From Halalkalicoccus sp. CGA53 (GTDB lineage: Archaea > Halobacteriota > Halobacteria > Halobacteriales > Halalkalicoccaceae), in contig NZ_CP144125.1 in the NCBI RefSeq assembly GCF_036429475.1, positions 2,807,521-2,871,520 on the forward strand: a stretch of 64,000 bases of DNA, read 5' to 3'. The first letter of the stretch is position 1. Every line of letters starts with the position of its first letter. A program made the position numbers and the translations under genes. Under the pieces are notes generated by a model that saw nothing but the letters and a program-made list of their open reading frames with translations, was not told the DNA's origin and searched no databases. This document shows positions 60,965-64,000 of this stretch, piece after piece.

Positions 60965-61639
60965 TCAGGAGGTCGTCTCCCCGGAGGGGGAGCTCTCGAA
61001 GAAGTCGGTGCTCAGCACCCGCTGTGCCCGGCGGAGACGTTCGGAGAGCGACTGGTGTGAGACGTCCAGCTCCTCGGCGAGCTCCTGCAGCGAGATCCGA
61101 CGGGGCACCTCGAAGTAGCCCCGCTCGACCGCGAGCGAGAGCGCCTCGTACTGCTCGGTCGTGAGGCCGATCTCGGTGACATCGTCGGTCGATATCGTTC
61201 GGATGGTGGTGATCGACGCGTCGACGTCGTTCGCACGGAGCAGTTCGATCGTTCGCTCGATCTCCTCGCGCTCGACGTAGCGCAGGCGGAGCGACCACGT
61301 CCCCCCGGAGAGGTAGGCGGAGAGGATCGTCCCGCCCGACTCCACGATCGACGGCATGACCCGAAACGCGTCGTCCTCGAACGTCAGCGAGTAGAGACAC
61401 TCCCCCTCGTGTTCCGAGACGAGGTCGTAACCGACGACGCCTCGCGTCGCCTCGAGCGCGTCCTCGACCTCCCGTCTCGACGCACCCCCACACCGGATCG
61501 AGACGCCGTCGCTCAGCGCCACCTGCTCCAGTTCCATCTCCAGCGAGGGCACCCGTTCGACGGCCGACTCGAACAGCGTATCCGACCCCGGAACCTGTAG
61601 CTCCAGGGGAATCGAGTGGGCCGAACGCTCCGGGTTCAC
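60965..61639 (-). CDS. HTH_10 (Bat-like) transcription regulator
   Basis: From the GTG at 61639 the protein has 224 residues: an N-terminal alpha/beta sensor-like domain ([14 protein letters not shown], then [24 protein letters not shown]) and a C-terminal HTH_10 domain of the bacterio-opsin activator type: [47 protein letters not shown]. The GTG is favoured by a TTTACC element about 27 bases upstream. An upstream ATG at 61684 is a possible alternative. The target genes are not known. Confidence 0.85.
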   Translation of the reverse strand: MNPERSAHSIPLELQVPGSDTLFESAVERVPSLEMELEQVALSDGVSIRCGGASRREVEDALEATRGVVGYDLVSEHEGECLYSLTFEDDAFRVMPSIVESGGTILSAYLSGGTWSLRLRYVEREEIERTIELLRANDVDASITTIRTISTDDVTEIGLTTEQYEALSLAVERGYFEVPRRISLQELAEELDVSHQSLSERLRRAQRVLSTDFFESSPSGETTS

Positions 61640-61736
61640 GCTGTCGCCTACGGGGAATTCCCGGGTAAAGGATCTACCTGCCACGGCGCGCCGTTAAGTA
61701 GTCTGGAGGGCACCGACATCGACTCCCGCTCGGCCA

Positions 61737-62396
61737 TCAGCGCTCCTCGGGGCTCCGCCCCGTCGTGAGCGACACGTCGATGAGGTTCTCCGTCCCCCGG
61801 CGGAGGAGCTCCGAGAGCGACTGGTGGCTCATGTCGAGCTCCGCCGCGAGTTTACGGCTTGAGACCTCGCGCGGCACCTTGAAGTAGCCGCGCTCTCGTG
61901 CGGTCGCGAGCGCGGTTCGCTGTGCGGGCGTCACCCTCGGCATCGACGTCCGCGGGCTCCCGGGCTCGAAGAGCTCCAACAGCTCGAAGGCGTGATCCCG
62001 CTCGACGACCGTCGTCCGGAACGCCTCGAACTGGTCGCGGGTGGCGAAGCGAAACGTGACCCGCCAGCCGTCGGCGGTCGCCGTCGCGTTCAGTATCGAG
62101 CCCTCCTTGTCGATGTAGGCGTTCACACGCTCCTCGACGGGCTCGCTCCACTCGACGTGATAGTACTTCTCCGAGCCGAACTCGTCGTCGTCGACGATCG
62201 AGTCGACCGACGGGTCCTCCGCGAGCGTTCGGTCGACCGCCGCGAAGTCGTCGGCGGTGATCCACAGACACGGCATCGTCCACTCGGTGCTGTGAGCGGC
62301 GATACGCTCGGCGTCGACCTCCATCTTGGGGTGTTCTGCGAGCGTGTGTTCGAGGGCGAGCGCTTCCGGGGGGAGCCCGAACCTTGCGATCAGCAT
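61737..62396 (-). CDS. HTH_10 (Bat-like) transcription regulator
   Basis: The 219-residue protein begins MLIARFGLPPEALALEHTL and has an N-terminal domain with TMPCLWITADDFAAVDRTL and YYHVEWSEPVEERVNAYI. This is the usual sensor-like part of haloarchaeal Bat-type regulators. The C-terminal HTH_10 domain has TPAQRTALATARERGYFKVPREVS and KLAAELDMSHQSLSELLRRG. It lies 98 bases before the other HTH_10 gene and in the same direction; both lie after rps2. Confidence 0.88.
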   Translation of the reverse strand: MLIARFGLPPEALALEHTLAEHPKMEVDAERIAAHSTEWTMPCLWITADDFAAVDRTLAEDPSVDSIVDDDEFGSEKYYHVEWSEPVEERVNAYIDKEGSILNATATADGWRVTFRFATRDQFEAFRTTVVERDHAFELLELFEPGSPRTSMPRVTPAQRTALATARERGYFKVPREVSSRKLAAELDMSHQSLSELLRRGTENLIDVSLTTGRSPEER

Positions 62397-62519
62397 ACCC
62401 GGGACACGGGCGGCCGACGGTTACTGTTGGCGAAGACACCGCGACGGGACCACGACCCCCGGGTTCGGCGACGGCTCTCTCGGGCGGGTCGTCCGGAAGG
62501 TGCGGCGACCGCGACCGTC

Positions 62520-63317
62520 TCAGATCTCGGTCTCGAAGTCCGAGAGCGCGTAGACCGTGTCGGTCCCGCGGCGGTCGAGCGTCTCGTTCGCGAGCAGCCA
62601 GTACACCACGGAAAGCGCCTTCCGCCCCTTGTTGTTCGTCGGGACGACGAGGTCGACGTTCGAGGTCTGGTTGTTCGAGTCACACATCGCGATCACGGGG
62701 ATACCGACCGTGATCGCCTCGGTGACCGCCTGTGCGTCGCCGATCGGGTCGGTGACGACGACGACGTCCGGCTCGATGTAGCCCTCGTAGGCCGGGTTCG
62801 TCAGCGTCCCCGGGATGAACCGCCCGGTGCGCGCCTGCGCGCCGATCACGTCGGCGAACGTCTCCGCCGGGAACCGGCCGTACTGGCGCGATGAGGTGAC
62901 GAGGATCTGCTCGGGCGCGTAGTTCGCGAGGAAGTTCGCGGCCACCTGGATCCGGTCGTCGGTCTGGGAGACGTCGAGCACGTAGAGGCCGTCGGTTCGG
63001 ACGCGGTGGATGAACCGCTCCATGTCCTTCGTCTTCTGCTGGGTCCCGATGTGGACGCCCGCGCCGAGGTACTCCTCGACGGGGATCAGCAGGTCGGCCT
63101 CCTCGTCCGGCATGACGTCCTCGTCGAACGCCGGGCCGGCGGGCTCCGCCTCCTCGGCTTCTTCGGCCTCGGCCTCCTCGGCCTCGGCGGGCTGTTCCTC
63201 GTCGTCGTCTCGCACGTCCGTGTCGGGATCGACCTCTGGGTCCGCGCCCGCCTCGGGCTCGGGCTCCTCGTCGATCTCCTCTGCGGCCGCGTCGAGTCCT
63301 TCTTGATTGTCGCTCAT
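62520..63317 (-). CDS. rps2: Small ribosomal subunit protein S2
   Basis: The 265-residue protein has a Glu/Asp/Ala-rich N-terminal extension of about 75 residues before the S2 core. The core shows [62 protein letters not shown] and [18 protein letters not shown]. The ATG overlaps the enolase stop. The archaeal order eno-rps2 is seen here. Confidence 0.96.
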   Translation of the reverse strand: MSDNQEGLDAAAEEIDEEPEPEAGADPEVDPDTDVRDDDEEQPAEAEEAEAEEAEEAEPAGPAFDEDVMPDEEADLLIPVEEYLGAGVHIGTQQKTKDMERFIHRVRTDGLYVLDVSQTDDRIQVAANFLANYAPEQILVTSSRQYGRFPAETFADVIGAQARTGRFIPGTLTNPAYEGYIEPDVVVVTDPIGDAQAVTEAITVGIPVIAMCDSNNQTSNVDLVVPTNNKGRKALSVVYWLLANETLDRRGTDTVYALSDFETEI

Positions 63318-64000
63318 AGTGCGTCGTCCGCGATGCGGATCAGTTCGTTCAGTTTCGCGGTTCGCTCGCCGCCGACCGCGCCGGTTTTGATGTACCCGGC
63401 GCCGGTCGCCACGGCGAGGTGGGCTATCGTCGTGTCCTCGGTCTCGCCCGAGCGGTGTGAGATCACCGTCTCGTAGCCGTTCTCGACCGCGAGTTCGATC
63501 GCGTCGAACGTCTCCGAGAGCGTCCCGATCTGGTTCGGCTTGATCAGGACGCTGTTTCCGGCACCGATCTCGATCCCGCGGACGAGGCGCTCGGTGTTCG
63601 TGACGAACAGGTCGTCGCCGCAGACGAGGGTGCGGTCGCCGACCCGGTCGGTGAGGTCCGAAAAGCCATCGAAGTCGTTCTCCTCTAACGGGTCCTCGAC
63701 GTAGAGCAGGCCGTACTCGTCGGTCAGCTCCGCGAGGTAGGAAACCTGTTCCTCGGTGTCCCTCGTCGTATCGCTGTACTCGTAGACCTCTCGCTCCCCG
63801 TCGTAGAACTCCGAGGCGGCGACGTCGAGGCCGAAGCCGATCTCGAAACCGACCTCCTCGGCGATCTCCTGGGTCGCTTCCTCGACCAGCTCGAACGCCT
63901 CGCCGTCGGGGATCGCTGGCGCCCAGGCGCCCTCGTCGCCCTTGCCTGCGGGCGTGCCCCGCTCCTCTAAGAGGTCGCCGACGGTTCCGTGGACGAGCGC
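63314..64000 (-). CDS. eno: Enolase (3' part)
   Basis: The minus-strand frame is open from the window edge to TGA at 63314 and codes the C-terminal 228 residues. Enolase features are YVEDPLEE (metal-binding Glu/Asp), [21 protein letters not shown] (catalytic Lys), [11 protein letters not shown] (substrate His/Arg/Ser) and GYIKTGA. It converts 2-phosphoglycerate to phosphoenolpyruvate. Its stop overlaps the rps2 start (ATGA). Confidence 0.97.
   Translation of the reverse strand, partial: ALVHGTVGDLLEERGTPAGKGDEGAWAPAIPDGEAFELVEEATQEIAEEVGFEIGFGLDVAASEFYDGEREVYEYSDTTRDTEEQVSYLAELTDEYGLLYVEDPLEENDFDGFSDLTDRVGDRTLVCGDDLFVTNTERLVRGIEIGAGNSVLIKPNQIGTLSETFDAIELAVENGYETVISHRSGETEDTTIAHLAVATGAGYIKTGAVGGERTAKLNELIRIADDAL

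Overview
The window reads as chromosome of a halophilic archaeon (class Halobacteria). The evidence is high GC with strong G/C bias at third codon positions, very acidic proteins, archaeal ribosomal proteins (L7Ae, S28e, L24e, L21e, S2), an archaeal RNA polymerase subunit (Rpo4/F), GatE, TmcA, Fen1, twin-arginine lipoproteins with Asp-rich linkers, and TATA boxes about 27 bases before start codons (leaderless transcripts). I cannot name the genus from sequence alone. About 73 protein genes, one tRNA gene, three transposase remnants and two families of short inverted-repeat elements can be supported.

Layout. 0-7.6 kb: end of a BtuF-like cobalamin-binding protein, a phosphodiesterase, a DAO-type flavoenzyme, gltX, tmcA with an overlapping 58-aa Cys protein, and an aspartoacylase-like lipoprotein. 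7.8-10.7 kb: rpl7ae-rps28e-rpl24e-ndk, an NmrA-like protein and a hypothetical. 10.9-15.8 kb: a five-gene Liv-type ABC importer. 16-18 kb: methionine synthase split over two overlapping genes. 18.1-22.3 kb: rpl21e-rpoF-DUF655-rsmA-mscS-hemK, read on the minus strand. 22.4-27.4 kb: a cystathionine synthase/lyase and the TctCBA tricarboxylate-type transporter. 27.5-29.6 kb: EF-1beta, a small four-CxxC zinc protein, a winged-helix protein, a 59-aa membrane protein and a YihY-family protein.

29.6-34.7 kb is the accessory region. It has lower GC and three decayed transposase fragments (IS5-like, IS6, ISH3) around a YdjM-like protein, an amidase and a CHRD-domain protein, and it ends at tRNA-Glu(CTC). 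34.8-40.4 kb: a membrane-anchored winged-helix regulator with a palindromic operator candidate, an MBL hydrolase, superoxide dismutase, a CoA-transferase, photolyase and a VKOR-like protein. 40.5-46.5 kb: the phosphate regulon, pstSCAB plus a frameshifted phoU, with an AbrB-PhoU regulator divergent from it. 46.5-55.4 kb: a truncated AMP-binding protein, glutaredoxin, a luciferase-like monooxygenase, carotenoid oxygenase, quinone reductase, mptE and folP (pterin/folate pathway), a TrmJ-like methyltransferase and a MaoC dehydratase. 55.7-64 kb: gatE, a zinc-finger protein, fumC, bolA, fen1, two HTH_10 regulators, rps2 and the enolase 3' part.

The main points for a second look are these. (1) PstS shows its canonical C-terminal block before its N-terminal block, an apparent circular permutation. 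(2) A family of ~100-bp elements with 16-bp terminal inverted repeats occurs in three copies; two of them end on the first base of a stop triplet, and one is interrupted by a second, ~80-bp inverted-repeat element that also occurs alone in the ribosomal operon. (3) phoU carries a one-base frameshift. (4) The upstream half of the split MetE has lost both zinc-binding cysteines.
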